In this document: piece after piece, positions 26,024 to 35,009 of the stretch
Numbering within the stretch: the first letter of the stretch is position 1
Layout of the letters: each line of letters opens with the position of its first letter
Assembly: GCA_905480105.1 (NCBI GenBank)
Contig: CAJQPC010000068.1
Location: 1-49,057 of the forward strand
Source of the DNA: an uncultured bacterium
GTDB taxonomy: Bacteria; Myxococcota_A; UBA796; CAJQPC01
Length of the DNA: 49,057 bases
Direction: 5' to 3'
Position numbers and translations under genes: made by a program
The notes under the pieces: generated by a model
The model's input: the letters and a program-made list of their open reading frames with translations, nothing else
What the model was told of the DNA's origin: nothing
The model's database searches: none

Positions 26024-28231
26024 GTGCGCTCACCTGCCCAACTGTTGATCCCTACACTTCTGTTCTCCCTGGTCGCTTGCAGCAGCGGCCCGGTCAACAC
26101 CCTTCCCGTAGAGGAAGTCGACGACGGCGTGCCCAACATCGGCGTGAACGTCACCTCGGTCGCGTTTTCAAGCGCCGAAGACATCGGAACCAGCCAGCGC
26201 GCACAGGTCACCGTGACCAACACGGGCACAGCGGACTTGATGATCACCGACTTTGCGGTCGAAGCGCCATTCTCTCCAGGTTCGACTGTCCTGACCCTCA
26301 AGCCACAGAGCAGCCAGAGCGTCAGCCTCACCTTCAGGCCCGAAGACTACGCCGTCGCACAGGCCACTCTGATCATCCAGTCCAACGACCCGGACACCCC
26401 GGATCTCGGAATCGCGCTGAGCGGGGATGTGATTCTGGACGCAGACGGAGACGGATACATCCGCCCCGAGGCCGGAGGTGATGACTGCGACGACGCACGT
26501 GCAGACATAAACCCCGACGCCGAAGACATGCCCTACGACGGCGTAGACGCTGACTGCAAAGGCGACGACGACTACGACCAAGATGGCGACGGTTACACCG
26601 CCGAGGCCTACGGCGGCGACGACTGCAATGACGTGCGTCCCGAGATCAACCCGGGCGCCGAAGACATCTGGTACGACAACGTCGACAGCAACTGCGACGA
26701 TGCGAATGACTACGACCAGGATGGCGACGGCTACAACATCACGTCGACTACCCAAAAAGACTGTGACGACCTGGACCCAGAGACCTACCCCAACGCTATC
26801 GAGTACTTGGATGGCAAAAAGAACGACTGCAACGGAGCCAAGGACCAAGAAATCACTGTCTTGGGCGCAGACGCCAGCATCATTGGCGAAGCGGCGAGCG
26901 ACGGCTACGGCAGCGGGGTCGAAGCCACTGACCTGGACGCAGACGGCCTGACCGACTTTCTGATGGGTGCCGAGAGCTCCGACTCGGGCAACGGCGAGGT
27001 CTTTATCTGGTTGAGTACCAGCGGCATGCCCACAGACGGCGACCTGGTGTCCACCGCTGACTACTCCTTCTCAGGAAGCCAGAAGGAGAACTTGGGCTCC
27101 AACATCGTCTACCTGGGCGACGCCGGCGGCGGCGGCGATGTAGGCATTGGGGCGAAGAACTACGACAAGGGCAGCTACATGTCGTCGGGCCGTATCTACG
27201 TGATTGCGGCCGCGGACTTGGCAGCTGGGAGCGACACCAGTGACGCCCACACCGTGATCACCGGCTACGACGACTACTACTACAGCAGCAGCAACCAAGT
27301 TGGGGTCGGCAACGCTTTCAACAGCGCCGACCTGAACGGCGATGGCATCCAAGACCTGTTGGTCTGGTCAGATGCCAACTCCTGGTACTCGTACTACCAA
27401 GAAGACCAAATCTCGATTTGGTACGGAGCATCTGGTGGATTGGGCAGCGTGACCAATACCAGCGCAGACGCGGCCTGGAAGACCGAGTCCAGTCAGACCA
27501 ACATTGGCACCTCCTTCGGACCGGGTGGCGACGTTGATGGCGATGGTTTTGAGGACTACATCATGGGCGGACCGGAGATGAACAGCAGCAAGGGCGAAGC
27601 CTGGATCATGTGGGGTTCGAGCAGCGAATACTCCACAAATTCGAGCTCTCTTGGCGACCTGGACAACACCTTCTCCGACTACTGGGCCGGCTCTGAGAGC
27701 AACGACAAAGTGGGCGGCTCCGTCAGCATTGTCTCCGACTTGGACTCCGACGGGATGGCCGAGATCGCCATATTCCAGGGAGGGGACGGCCTGCTGGGCC
27801 TGGTCTGGGGTAACTCTGACCTTGACGGTGCCGGTGAGATGGACTTTGACGAGGACATCGACCTGTATGTGGACATGGGCTCCTCGCTCATTCCAACCCA
27901 CATCCGGCAGACCGAAGATATCACCGGTGATGAGGTTCCCGAGGTCATCTTGGTGGTCAACGGCTCCGGCTCCGACCAGGCCTTTATCTTCGACATGTAC
28001 GGCGCCACCGGCGACCTAACCAAGGACGATGCGCTGGCCTCCTTCAAGAGCACCAACACCGATCACGGCATCGGCGACCTGGGTCACGGCTTCCCAACGA
28101 CTCCCGTAGATATGAGCGGCGACGGAACCTACGACTTGGTGTTTGGCGACCCCACCTACGAGATCGACTTGGATGGCGATGGCACTGCTGAAGAGCAGGT
28201 AGGCGGACTCTTTTTCTGGTACATGGACTGA
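26024..28231 (+). CDS. lipoprotein with anchor domain, MopE-like repeats and FG-GAP blades
   Basis: GTG at 26024 follows GGAG at seven bases and gives a lipobox (QLLIPTLLFSLVAC). An upstream ATG at 25943 would bury the signal, so GTG is preferred. Domain order is an anchor-type beta domain (RAQVTVTNTGTADLMITDF, later DPDTPDLGIALSGDV), three metal-binding repeats in the MopE style (DADGDGYIRPEAGGDDCDD, then DQDGDGYTAEAYGGDDCND, then DQDGDGYNITSTTQKDCDD), and about five FG-GAP blades such as SDLDSDGMAEIAIFQGGDG. Each metal repeat has a DxDGDGY loop and Cys-Asp pairs. Such proteins are usually surface-anchored and bind calcium. Asp and Gly content is very high, and Asp-rich blades suggest several calcium sites. 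Confidence 0.88.
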   Translation: MRSPAQLLIPTLLFSLVACSSGPVNTLPVEEVDDGVPNIGVNVTSVAFSSAEDIGTSQRAQVTVTNTGTADLMITDFAVEAPFSPGSTVLTLKPQSSQSVSLTFRPEDYAVAQATLIIQSNDPDTPDLGIALSGDVILDADGDGYIRPEAGGDDCDDARADINPDAEDMPYDGVDADCKGDDDYDQDGDGYTAEAYGGDDCNDVRPEINPGAEDIWYDNVDSNCDDANDYDQDGDGYNITSTTQKDCDDLDPETYPNAIEYLDGKKNDCNGAKDQEITVLGADASIIGEAASDGYGSGVEATDLDADGLTDFLMGAESSDSGNGEVFIWLSTSGMPTDGDLVSTADYSFSGSQKENLGSNIVYLGDAGGGGDVGIGAKNYDKGSYMSSGRIYVIAAADLAAGSDTSDAHTVITGYDDYYYSSSNQVGVGNAFNSADLNGDGIQDLLVWSDANSWYSYYQEDQISIWYGASGGLGSVTNTSADAAWKTESSQTNIGTSFGPGGDVDGDGFEDYIMGGPEMNSSKGEAWIMWGSSSEYSTNSSSLGDLDNTFSDYWAGSESNDKVGGSVSIVSDLDSDGMAEIAIFQGGDGLLGLVWGNSDLDGAGEMDFDEDIDLYVDMGSSLIPTHIRQTEDITGDEVPEVILVVNGSGSDQAFIFDMYGATGDLTKDDALASFKSTNTDHGIGDLGHGFPTTPVDMSGDGTYDLVFGDPTYEIDLDGDGTAEEQVGGLFFWYMD

Positions 28232-28261
28232 GAGCAGCTTTAGGGTCCCGTAGGGCTCAGA

Positions 28262-28308
28262 GAGAACGGGCACCTGAGAGTTTTCTCGGGTGCCCGTTTC
28301 TCGTTTTC
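28262..28308. terminator. strong hairpin terminator between convergent genes
   Basis: GAGAACGGGCACC and GGTGCCCGTTTCTC form a long near-perfect stem round TGAGAGTTTTCTC. A TCGTTTTC run follows on the plus strand. It lies 30 bases after the FG-GAP lipoprotein stop and 50 before the minus-strand prepilin peptidase stop, so it can serve both. Confidence 0.85.
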
Positions 28309-28357
28309 ACCTACCGAGCGAAACGCGCGCTCGGTAGCCCCCTTTGGGACTCCACCT

Positions 28358-29218
28358 TTACAGCCCGCCCGAAGCCAGGGTCCCGTAGGGAATCCACCAC
28401 GCCATCAGCTCGGTGCCGAAGTAGACCCACACCATGGCACCCGCGACCAAAAAGGGCCCAAAGGGAAGCTCCAGGCGCATGCCCTGACCCCGTGCCAGCA
28501 TCATGGGGATGCCCACCGCCAGGCCTACAAGCGAGGCAATCATGAGAATGGGCAGCACCGACCAGATCCCCAGAAAGGCACCAAAGGCCAGCAGCAGCTT
28601 TACGTCACCAAAGCCCATGCCCTGGACCCGGCGCACCAGCCAGTAGCCGCCAATGAGCAGCAGCAACACCCCGGAGCCTGCCAAGGCACCCACCACGCTC
28701 TGCTGCCAGTTGATCGCCAAGTGACCCTGGTACCCCAGATAGCTGAGCAGCAAGGCCGCCAGCACGCCAAAGGGCGCGGCGTAGATGGTCAGTTCGTCCG
28801 GCAGGATGCGGTGCTTTTGATCGATGAAAGTGTTGGCGACCTGCATGGCCACAAAGACTGTGAAGATGCCCCAAGCAGCCAGATGAGCCGCATCGACCGA
28901 CGCCAAATCTGGGACCAAGCGCCGGAAGAGTAGCAGGCCGAGCACCCCCATGAGCAGCTCGATCCCAGGGTACAGGGCAGAGATCTTGGTGCCACAGGCA
29001 CTGCACCGCCCACGCAGGAAGACCCAGCTGAGAACAGGGATGTTCTCGTACCAGGGAATCTTGTGCCCGCAGGAGGGACACATGCTGCCGGGAGAGACCA
29101 CCGACCTATCCTGGGGCATGCGGGCAATGCAGACGTTGAGGAAGCTCCCAATGGCCAAGCTCACAGCAAAAGCCCAGGTCTGGAGAACCACAAAGAAGAC
29201 TTCTGGACTCACGCGCAT
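28358..29218 (-). CDS. pilD: prepilin peptidase (A24, PilD-like)
   Basis: This is a membrane aspartic peptidase of 286 residues. The cytoplasmic loop has two CxxC pairs (MCPSCGHKIP at Cys47/Cys50 and RCSACGTKIS at Cys72/Cys75). Both catalytic aspartates are present, in FIDQKHRILPDE (Asp133) and MGFGDVKLLLAFG (Asp205). About seven membrane helices surround them. PilD cleaves the leader of type IV pilins and pseudopilins and methylates the new N-terminus. It overlaps the aminotransferase gene by ten bases at the end of a nine-gene operon with radical SAM enzymes and an ABC pair. That is unusual company; no pilin gene is visible nearby. Confidence 0.92.
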   Translation of the reverse strand: MRVSPEVFFVVLQTWAFAVSLAIGSFLNVCIARMPQDRSVVSPGSMCPSCGHKIPWYENIPVLSWVFLRGRCSACGTKISALYPGIELLMGVLGLLLFRRLVPDLASVDAAHLAAWGIFTVFVAMQVANTFIDQKHRILPDELTIYAAPFGVLAALLLSYLGYQGHLAINWQQSVVGALAGSGVLLLLIGGYWLVRRVQGMGFGDVKLLLAFGAFLGIWSVLPILMIASLVGLAVGIPMMLARGQGMRLELPFGPFLVAGAMVWVYFGTELMAWWIPYGTLASGGL

Positions 29219-30228
29219 TCCAACAAGGACACAATGTGATCCACCTGGGGCTCGCTGAGGTCCTCGTGGCAGGGAATGGCCACAAGCTCACGACACCACT
29301 GCTTGGCGACCGGGCAGCTCTGATTCAGGTAGTCGACCAGAGGCTGGTCGTTCATGGGCGTGGGGTAGTAGACGGCACTTGCGACTCCACCTTGGCGCAG
29401 GTGCTCGCGGAAGACGTCCCGGGCTGGGTGGCGCAGCACAAAGTGGTGAACGGCGTCCCTGGAATCGCGGGGAATGGCATGCTCCAGAGCGGCCTCGTAG
29501 CGGGTAGCGATGACTTGTCTACGTTGAATACGGGCGCACAGCGTGTCCAATTGCGCCAGCAGCACAGGTGCCTGTAGGGCGTCCAAGCGGCTGTTTCGGC
29601 CCAAGCTCTCATGCACATGGGGGGCGCTCATGCCATGGCTGCCCAGGGCCCGAACCCGCGCGATGACTCCAGCGTCGGCACTCAAAGCGGCGCCCCCATC
29701 TCCCGCTGCACCGACGGTCTTGGTGGGGTAGAGCGAGAGCGCGCAGGCGTCTGCCTTGGGGGTGCCCCAGCCCCAGCCAATGGCCTGGGCCGCATCACAG
29801 AGCACCGGAAGGTCGAGCTCGGGTTCCGGGCCTCCCATGCCAAAGAGCGGCACGGTGATCACCGCGTCCACGTCGCTGGGAATCAAGCTCAGATCCATCA
29901 GGGGCCGATCTGCGCGCACATCCACAAAGACCGGGGTCGCACCGACGAACAAGATGGCCTCGGTGGTGGCAAAGAAGCTCAGAGCTGGAACAGCCACCCG
30001 GTGGCCTGGGCCTATGCCAAACGCTCGAAGAGCCAAGATCAATGCGTCCGTACCCGAGGCCACCCCGACCCCATGCGCCAATCCAAAACACTGGGCCAAG
30101 CGCTGCTCTACCCGAGCCAATTCCGGGCCACCCATATAGCGGCCGGAGCGCAGGACCTGGAGAAGCCGTGTCTCGATCTGCGCTGCATGACGGGCATGAC
30201 GCGCGGCCAAGTCCACCAGGGGTATCAC
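29209..30228 (-). CDS. DegT/DnrJ/EryC1/StrS aminotransferase
   Basis: The 339-residue protein starts MIPLVDLAARHAR like the sugar aminotransferase family. It has AHGVGVASGTDALILALRAF (cofactor phosphate loop), VLCDAAQAIG (Asp145 for the pyridine nitrogen) and LSLYPTKTVGAAGDGG with the cofactor lysine at 170. These PLP enzymes transaminate keto-sugars for polysaccharides or antibiotics; a few act on other ketones. The C-terminal third has the usual family layout. The start overlaps the ABC permease stop (ATGA). No other nucleotide-sugar gene is in the operon, so the substrate is unknown. Confidence 0.9.
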   Translation of the reverse strand: MIPLVDLAARHARHAAQIETRLLQVLRSGRYMGGPELARVEQRLAQCFGLAHGVGVASGTDALILALRAFGIGPGHRVAVPALSFFATTEAILFVGATPVFVDVRADRPLMDLSLIPSDVDAVITVPLFGMGGPEPELDLPVLCDAAQAIGWGWGTPKADACALSLYPTKTVGAAGDGGAALSADAGVIARVRALGSHGMSAPHVHESLGRNSRLDALQAPVLLAQLDTLCARIQRRQVIATRYEAALEHAIPRDSRDAVHHFVLRHPARDVFREHLRQGGVASAVYYPTPMNDQPLVDYLNQSCPVAKQWCRELVAIPCHEDLSEPQVDHIVSLLECA

Positions 30229-30992
30229 TTAAAGTCACGGCGGGAAAAGATGACAAAAGCACCCAGAAGGACCACGACGGTGTAGGCAAGCCCGTATCCC
30301 ATGCCGCCCAAGACGCGGTCCCACGGGACGGCCTGTTGGTGCACCGCAAGTTCACTGACGTTGAGCACAGAGAAGTTGGGTAGCAGCCAATAGAGCGCCT
30401 CTGATACCGCCTGAACACTGGGAGAGTCGACCTGATGGCCGAAACGCCAGATGTCGTCCGCCAGGTTGCCGATGAGCATGACGCTGACCGCAAAGAAGGT
30501 GGCCACAATCGGTGAACTGCCACAAGAGAGCAGCAGCGCCCAGGCAGTGAGCAGCCCAAGTTCGACGTAGAGCAACAGCCAAGACCAGAAGACCTCGGCG
30601 CCCGGAAAGCCCTGCTGTAGCCCCACGCTGAAACAGTACAGGGCCCCCATGCCAAGCAGCAGGGTGGCCAGCACCCCCATCAAGCCCAAGTACTTGCCCA
30701 GCACAAAGTGCCAACGCGGGAAGGGCTTGGAGGCAATGGTGTAGATGGTTCGCTGCTCGATCTCCTTGTAGACCAAACCCACGCCCAAGAGCAGCGAGAA
30801 GCCATAGCCAAACAGCCGAATGGCCCCCAAAGCCACGGAGCGCACGACCTTGTCCACATCTCCGATGCTCAGCTCTTTGGCGCCCAAGCTGATGACGATG
30901 ACAACGGCGGAGAAGAAGAACAGGGAGTACAACACTCGGTCGCGAATGGACTCTCTCCAAGTGTTCACGGCAACGGCCCAGATGGCGCTCAC
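30225..30992 (-). CDS. ABC-2-type transporter permease
   Basis: GTG at 30992 overlaps the ATPase gene stop (GTGA). The 255-residue product has six membrane segments, an N-terminal VNTWRESIRDRVLYSLFFFS typical of ABC-2 permeases (NosY-like), and a cytoplasmic EIEQRTIYTIASKPFPRWHF loop, the coupling region. It ends with GAFVIFSRRDFK. It should form a two-component exporter with the adjacent ATPase. The substrate is not known. The operon context (radical SAM, aminotransferase, prepilin peptidase) makes a modified peptide or lipid-linked product possible, but this is inference. Confidence 0.85.
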   Translation of the reverse strand: MSAIWAVAVNTWRESIRDRVLYSLFFFSAVVIVISLGAKELSIGDVDKVVRSVALGAIRLFGYGFSLLLGVGLVYKEIEQRTIYTIASKPFPRWHFVLGKYLGLMGVLATLLLGMGALYCFSVGLQQGFPGAEVFWSWLLLYVELGLLTAWALLLSCGSSPIVATFFAVSVMLIGNLADDIWRFGHQVDSPSVQAVSEALYWLLPNFSVLNVSELAVHQQAVPWDRVLGGMGYGLAYTVVVLLGAFVIFSRRDFK

Positions 30993-31903
30993 AGGGCCAC
31001 CTCGGCGGCCTTGGCAGCCAGCACATCTTCCAGATGCATGCGGTGAGGCTTGACCTCGAGAATATCTGCACCCTGAGACTGCAAAAGAGCCAGGGTGTCC
31101 TGGAGCGCTTCTGGAGCCACACGCTGTGCGGCACGCTGGGCATTTCCATGCAAGCGACGGCCGGGGAGCCCCTGTGGCGTAGGCCCCTGGTAGACCACGT
31201 CGACCTCGCGAAGTCGACTGCCCACAAGCTCCGAGACGCTGCCGCAACCACGCAGGCGGCCTTTGACCATGATGCCGACCCGGTCGCAGAGCTCCTCCAC
31301 GTCGGCCAGGATGTGGCTGGAGAAGAACACCGTTCGCCCGCGCTCCCGCTCCTCTAAGATCAGATCGCGGATCAACGCACGGCCCATGGGGTCCAGGCCA
31401 CTCATGGGCTCGTCGAGCACCACCAGTTCAGGATCCGAGAGCAAGGTCTGGGCCACTCCAGCGCGCTGCAGCATGCCCTTGGAGAAGGCTTTGAGAGGGG
31501 TGTTGGTCACATGGGTCAAGTCCACCCGCTCCAGCAGTTCGCCGATGCGCCGGCGCCGCAGGCCACTGTCCAAGCCGCAGAGAGCGCCGTACATATCCAG
31601 CAGCTCCATGGCCGTGAGGTGCTGATAGAAGTAGGGTCTCTCCGGCAAAAATCCGACTTTTTCCCTGCTCTCTTGAAGGACGTGATCCACTCCCAGGATG
31701 CGTGCGCTGCCCGAGGTCGCTGCCTGCAGACCCATCAGAATCTTGATGGTCGTGGTCTTGCCCGCGCCGTTGGGACCGATGAATCCAAAGACCTCGCCGC
31801 GCTCCACCTGCAGATCCAACCCATGCAGGCCCACCATGGGCTTGTCCCAGAAGTGCGTCTTGTACGTCTTGGATAGACCTTGAATCTCGAGTGCCGGACT
31901 CAC
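30989..31903 (-). CDS. ABC transporter ATPase
   Basis: GTG at 31903 overlaps the SPASM gene stop. An ATG 30 bases upstream would start inside that gene. The 304-residue protein has Walker A GPNGAGKTTT (43-52), a Q-loop region GFLPERPYFYQHL, the signature SKGMLQR, Walker B LVVLDEPMSGLDP and the switch SSHILAD. It fits the CcmA/NatA type with ABC-2 permeases. The last 100 residues are an extra C-terminal domain with Arg and Gln runs. It works with the permease encoded next. Confidence 0.93.
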   Translation of the reverse strand: MSPALEIQGLSKTYKTHFWDKPMVGLHGLDLQVERGEVFGFIGPNGAGKTTTIKILMGLQAATSGSARILGVDHVLQESREKVGFLPERPYFYQHLTAMELLDMYGALCGLDSGLRRRRIGELLERVDLTHVTNTPLKAFSKGMLQRAGVAQTLLSDPELVVLDEPMSGLDPMGRALIRDLILEERERGRTVFFSSHILADVEELCDRVGIMVKGRLRGCGSVSELVGSRLREVDVVYQGPTPQGLPGRRLHGNAQRAAQRVAPEALQDTLALLQSQGADILEVKPHRMHLEDVLAAKAAEVAL

Positions 31904-32241
31904 GACTTGATCCCCCCTCGCCGAGCCTGCCACTTCGCCTTGAGCGTGGGATTTCCGGTCTTCTCCAGCCAGCGGTCAACCACGTGCTCCTGTGCTGCGC
32001 CCGCTGACTGCCAGTTGCAGCGCGTGCACAAGGGGCCCGAGTCGGCGAAGCGCCCTTCAAGATGGGCGGCCCGCCACGCATTGACCTGGTCTCCGCTCCA
32101 GAGCTTGGCCAAAGGGGTCTCGCGCAGGTTGCCCAGCTTGTTTTCCATGTGCTCGTCCAAGCAACACACGGTCACGTCACCGTTGACGTGAACCATGGGG
32201 GTGCTCCACAGGCCGGCACAAGGGGGGCGAGAGTTACTCAT
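31900..32241 (-). CDS. free-standing SPASM-domain protein (probable half enzyme)
   Basis: The 113-residue protein has the SPASM pattern alone: RPPCAGLWSTPMVHVNGDVT, VCCLDEHMENKLGNL, AKLWSG and LCTRCNW. That is six cysteines, enough for auxiliary Fe-S clusters. No radical SAM core (CxxxCxxC) is in this reading frame. The layout equals the C-terminus of the radical SAM enzymes at 36544 and 35010. The radical SAM protein at 34226, two genes upstream, ends just where a SPASM domain should begin. The two products are therefore likely halves of one enzyme. It lies 11 bases after the TonB-C-like gene and overlaps the ABC ATPase gene. Confidence 0.8.
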   Translation of the reverse strand: MSNSRPPCAGLWSTPMVHVNGDVTVCCLDEHMENKLGNLRETPLAKLWSGDQVNAWRAAHLEGRFADSGPLCTRCNWQSAGAAQEHVVDRWLEKTGNPTLKAKWQARRGGIKS

Positions 32242-32252
32242 AGTCGACCAGT

Positions 32253-33539
32253 CTACTCGCTTTGAGCTGGCTGGGGTTCCGCCTCTGCATCGATAGCTTG
32301 CTCAACCTGCACCTCATCGGTGGTCAAGGTGTACACAAAGCGCGCCGAGACCGTCTCTCCCTCCTTGAGAATGGGCGCAATACGCCAGAGCTCCGCTGCG
32401 GTAAGAGAAGACTCGATCAGTGGCGTGGGACATTCCTCGGCCTGCACCAAAAATGGTACTCCAGTAGGGTCCACATAGAGCTGCACGCTGCACTCGAACT
32501 CCTCTGGAGTCCCAGCTGGCCAAACCGGCATGACCTGTTCCACGAAGCTGACCTCGGACCAGTGCACTTCCATGGGAAGAATCACCTTGGATTCCGGCTC
32601 AGAAACCGGCTCAACAGCTTCCTCTTCCATGTCCCGCTCCATGTCAAGGATGGTCTGGAGCAACTCCTCCAGCTCCATCTCACGGACTTCTGAACCGCGA
32701 TCTGGCGCCTGTTTTTTGTAGAAACGCCCAGAGAGCTTGGCACCCACAGCGAAGTAGGCCCGATCCACGCCGTCCTGTCCCCCCTCGTCCCAGGGCTCCC
32801 ACTGTGTCAAGTGTTGACCCCAAGCGCTCAGGGCATAGGCCTTGCGATCGCGCTTGTAGCCCACCCCAAGCTCTGCTTCGACCACCAGCTCTTGGCGCGT
32901 GCTGTGGTGCAGAGTGTTGCCGCCGCCACGAACCGCGTAGTCCACCTCGGTGCGTTCACGACGCCGGCGCGCGGTGCCCTGGACCTCGGCTCGCGCCTGC
33001 ACGGTAAAGGGGCCGGCGACCCTTAGAATGCCGTCCAAGCCCAGCCCGCTCCCGACCTCGGCGTAGTACTTGAGCTTGTCGCTGCCCATGTCGGAACGGG
33101 ACAAGCCCAACAGGGTCAGGGTCTGTGGCGAATACACCATGACCTGTCCACGGCCGCCGTTCCGGACATAGAGCGTCTGGTTGTGCTGGCCGGCGAACAT
33201 CCCAAAGTCCAGCTCATCGCCCAGATCTGGACGCACCCGGATGGAGAGCAGAGTGTTCTCCATCTCGAATTGCTCCAGGCGCACCGACCCGTCGCTTTGC
33301 TGTGCCAAGCGAAGGCGCAGCTCGCCAAAGGAGCCTCGGTCACTCCTGTCTACGAGCTGGTCGGGTGTACCCCGAACCCGGCGGCTCATGATCTCCAAGC
33401 CCTGCGTCCCTCCCATGGGAAGGCCCTCGGAGAGAAGCGGTGCCCTTCCCTGATCGAAGGCGTAGGGTCCCGCTTCGATGGAGCGGTAGTCCAGACTGGG
33501 GAAGAGGGAGAGGGCAACAGCGGTCGCGATTCCGTCCAA
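32253..33539 (-). CDS. envelope protein with TonB-C-like end
   Basis: TTG at 33539 with AGGAG upstream is the only start after the preceding stop. The 428-residue protein has a central beta-rich region (YKRDRKAYALSAWGQHLTQW and ARAEVQGTARRRRER) of unknown family. A Glu-rich linker follows, then a C-terminal segment (SVQLYVDPTGVPFLVQAEEC, PTPLIESSLTAAELWRIAPI) with the strand and Trp-x-x-x-P layout of TonB-C-type domains. No clear signal peptide or membrane helix is seen, which is odd for a TonB-like protein; the N-terminus may be mis-set. It lies nine bases after a lipoprotein gene. Confidence 0.65.
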   Translation of the reverse strand: MDGIATAVALSLFPSLDYRSIEAGPYAFDQGRAPLLSEGLPMGGTQGLEIMSRRVRGTPDQLVDRSDRGSFGELRLRLAQQSDGSVRLEQFEMENTLLSIRVRPDLGDELDFGMFAGQHNQTLYVRNGGRGQVMVYSPQTLTLLGLSRSDMGSDKLKYYAEVGSGLGLDGILRVAGPFTVQARAEVQGTARRRRERTEVDYAVRGGGNTLHHSTRQELVVEAELGVGYKRDRKAYALSAWGQHLTQWEPWDEGGQDGVDRAYFAVGAKLSGRFYKKQAPDRGSEVREMELEELLQTILDMERDMEEEAVEPVSEPESKVILPMEVHWSEVSFVEQVMPVWPAGTPEEFECSVQLYVDPTGVPFLVQAEECPTPLIESSLTAAELWRIAPILKEGETVSARFVYTLTTDEVQVEQAIDAEAEPQPAQSE

Positions 33540-33548
33540 GAGGAGCTC

Positions 33549-34226
33549 CTAAAAGGTATTGAAAGACAGCAGATTCTCAAAGACTCTGATCACGGAGTCT
33601 TCATAGGCCACATCACATGGCTTAGCGTGAAAGCGGCCCGAGACATTAACTTGGTTCATATTGAACTTTCCCCATAGGTCGCCTTGGCGACTCCGGTTGA
33701 TATCTACCTGGCCGGGGGCTCCAATCTGAGTGGCAAAGTCCAGTTCGGTCACATCGTAAGAACGCAGGAGGCCATTGTCTACTTCCGCTCTCGCTTCGTT
33801 GACCCCGTAATAAGCTCCGATGCCCACCCGCGGATTCAGGTCATCCAAGAGCGAAGGCGAGGCATCAGCGTCCAAGGGAAAGTACCCAAGCCAGTCTTCC
33901 TGCCGGAAGGACATCAACTCGATGAGCACGATGCGACTGTTCTCGCGGGTCAGGGCGATGGACAGCTCCTCGCTGACCGACGCCCGCGCGGGCAGATTCA
34001 AGCCGGTGTCCGTCTCCTCCAAGTCGGGGTTGCCGGTGTCCTGCAGACCCACAAAGTCGATCGCGCGGGCATCACAGCGCAGCTTGGAGTTGGAGAGCAA
34101 CAAGACCGCCCGGCGCTGGTCGCCCTCGTCAGGGGCGGCCACATACAGGGCGGTGTGGAGCTCATCGCTGCCCGTGCCAAACTCGATCTTGCCCGGCGCA
34201 CACGCCAGGCCCAGCAGCCACAACAT
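33549..34226 (-). CDS. lipoprotein of unknown function in radical SAM operon
   Basis: ATG at 34226 overlaps the radical SAM stop by one base (TGATG). The signal is very short, MLWLLGLAC, with the lipidated Cys at 9. The 217-residue mature part has a KLRCDARAIDFVGLQDTG segment and SYDVTELDFATQIGAPGQVD, in a beta-rich pattern. It has no family I recognise. Its translation is coupled to the radical SAM gene, so it could be a partner or a substrate of that enzyme. Only a few cysteines are present. Confidence 0.7.
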   Translation of the reverse strand: MLWLLGLACAPGKIEFGTGSDELHTALYVAAPDEGDQRRAVLLLSNSKLRCDARAIDFVGLQDTGNPDLEETDTGLNLPARASVSEELSIALTRENSRIVLIELMSFRQEDWLGYFPLDADASPSLLDDLNPRVGIGAYYGVNEARAEVDNGLLRSYDVTELDFATQIGAPGQVDINRSRQGDLWGKFNMNQVNVSGRFHAKPCDVAYEDSVIRVFENLLSFNTF

Positions 34227-34996
34227 CAGAAGCTCCCCGCAGCTCGGAGTCGCTCTCCATCTCTTGCGTCCACCAACCCAAGCTCACGGCAGACCTGGGC
34301 ATGCAGTCGGTCGGCTTGATTCTGGTCCCCGCTGTTTAAGGGGCGGAAGTAGATCGCGTCGCGCCGTGCATTGGGCCAGTCCCAAGTCAGATCGAACTCA
34401 CTTCCCAGGGACGAGAGCAACTCGCTCCAGTGTGAAAGGAAGAGCTTGGCCTCGCTGGCGTTGTTCTCTTGAACAACAAAGGCGATGTGGGCACTGGGCC
34501 GGTTCACTCCCAACTCAGCCCGCAGCTCCAAGAAGCGCTTCACGTTCCTGTAGACCTTCTCGCGCTTGTCGGAGCCCTTGACCGCCAGGTACGAGGCTTG
34601 AGAGAAGGCGTCGATAGAAAAGTGGATGCTCTGAAAACAGTCCGGGGGCACGTGGGGGGCGTTGGCCAGGCGCAACAGGCGCAGAGAGCGTGCCTCGTCA
34701 AAGATCACCGCGTTGGTGTGCAGCTTGAACTCCGAGAAGAGGCGGCCAGGGCCGTTCACCGCAAAGGCGTACTCTACAAAGTCTTCGAAGCGTGGGTGCA
34801 AGGTCGGCTCTCCCAACCAGTGGGGGCAGAGATGAACCTGGTCGTCCAAGCCTTCCAAGCCCTTGAGTAGGGCCACCCAGGTGTCCCAGCCCATGAACTG
34901 ATGGGGCGCGCCGTGGGCCTGATCCCGCAGGCTCTGGCTGCACATGCCACAGCGCAGGTTGCAGTGGTCGGTGAGCTCCAGGTTGACGTTGATCAT
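34226..34996 (-). CDS. radical SAM core protein lacking SPASM domain
   Basis: The 256-residue protein has the radical SAM cluster CNLRCGMC (Cys12, 16, 19) in NLELTDHCNLRCGMCSQSL. WLGEPTLHPRFEDF provides the GGE-like SAM contact (here GEP). FSEFKLHTNAVIF and SIHFSIDAFSQASYLAVKGS follow. Its C-terminus, DAIYFRPLNSGDQNQADRLH, aligns with the middle of the 36544 enzyme (TDAVVFFRQLDC). The protein then stops where that enzyme continues into its SPASM domain. The missing part is probably the product of the gene at 31900. The gene starts 13 bases after the previous radical SAM gene. Confidence 0.88.
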   Translation of the reverse strand: MINVNLELTDHCNLRCGMCSQSLRDQAHGAPHQFMGWDTWVALLKGLEGLDDQVHLCPHWLGEPTLHPRFEDFVEYAFAVNGPGRLFSEFKLHTNAVIFDEARSLRLLRLANAPHVPPDCFQSIHFSIDAFSQASYLAVKGSDKREKVYRNVKRFLELRAELGVNRPSAHIAFVVQENNASEAKLFLSHWSELLSSLGSEFDLTWDWPNARRDAIYFRPLNSGDQNQADRLHAQVCRELGLVDARDGERLRAAGSF

Positions 34997-35009
34997 CGGT
35001 CACTCCAGA

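Noticed and set aside
26430..26860. Tandem repeats of the MopE type taken as a DNA repeat array or CRISPR
   Set aside because: They are in-frame protein repeats of unequal sequence with no spacers.
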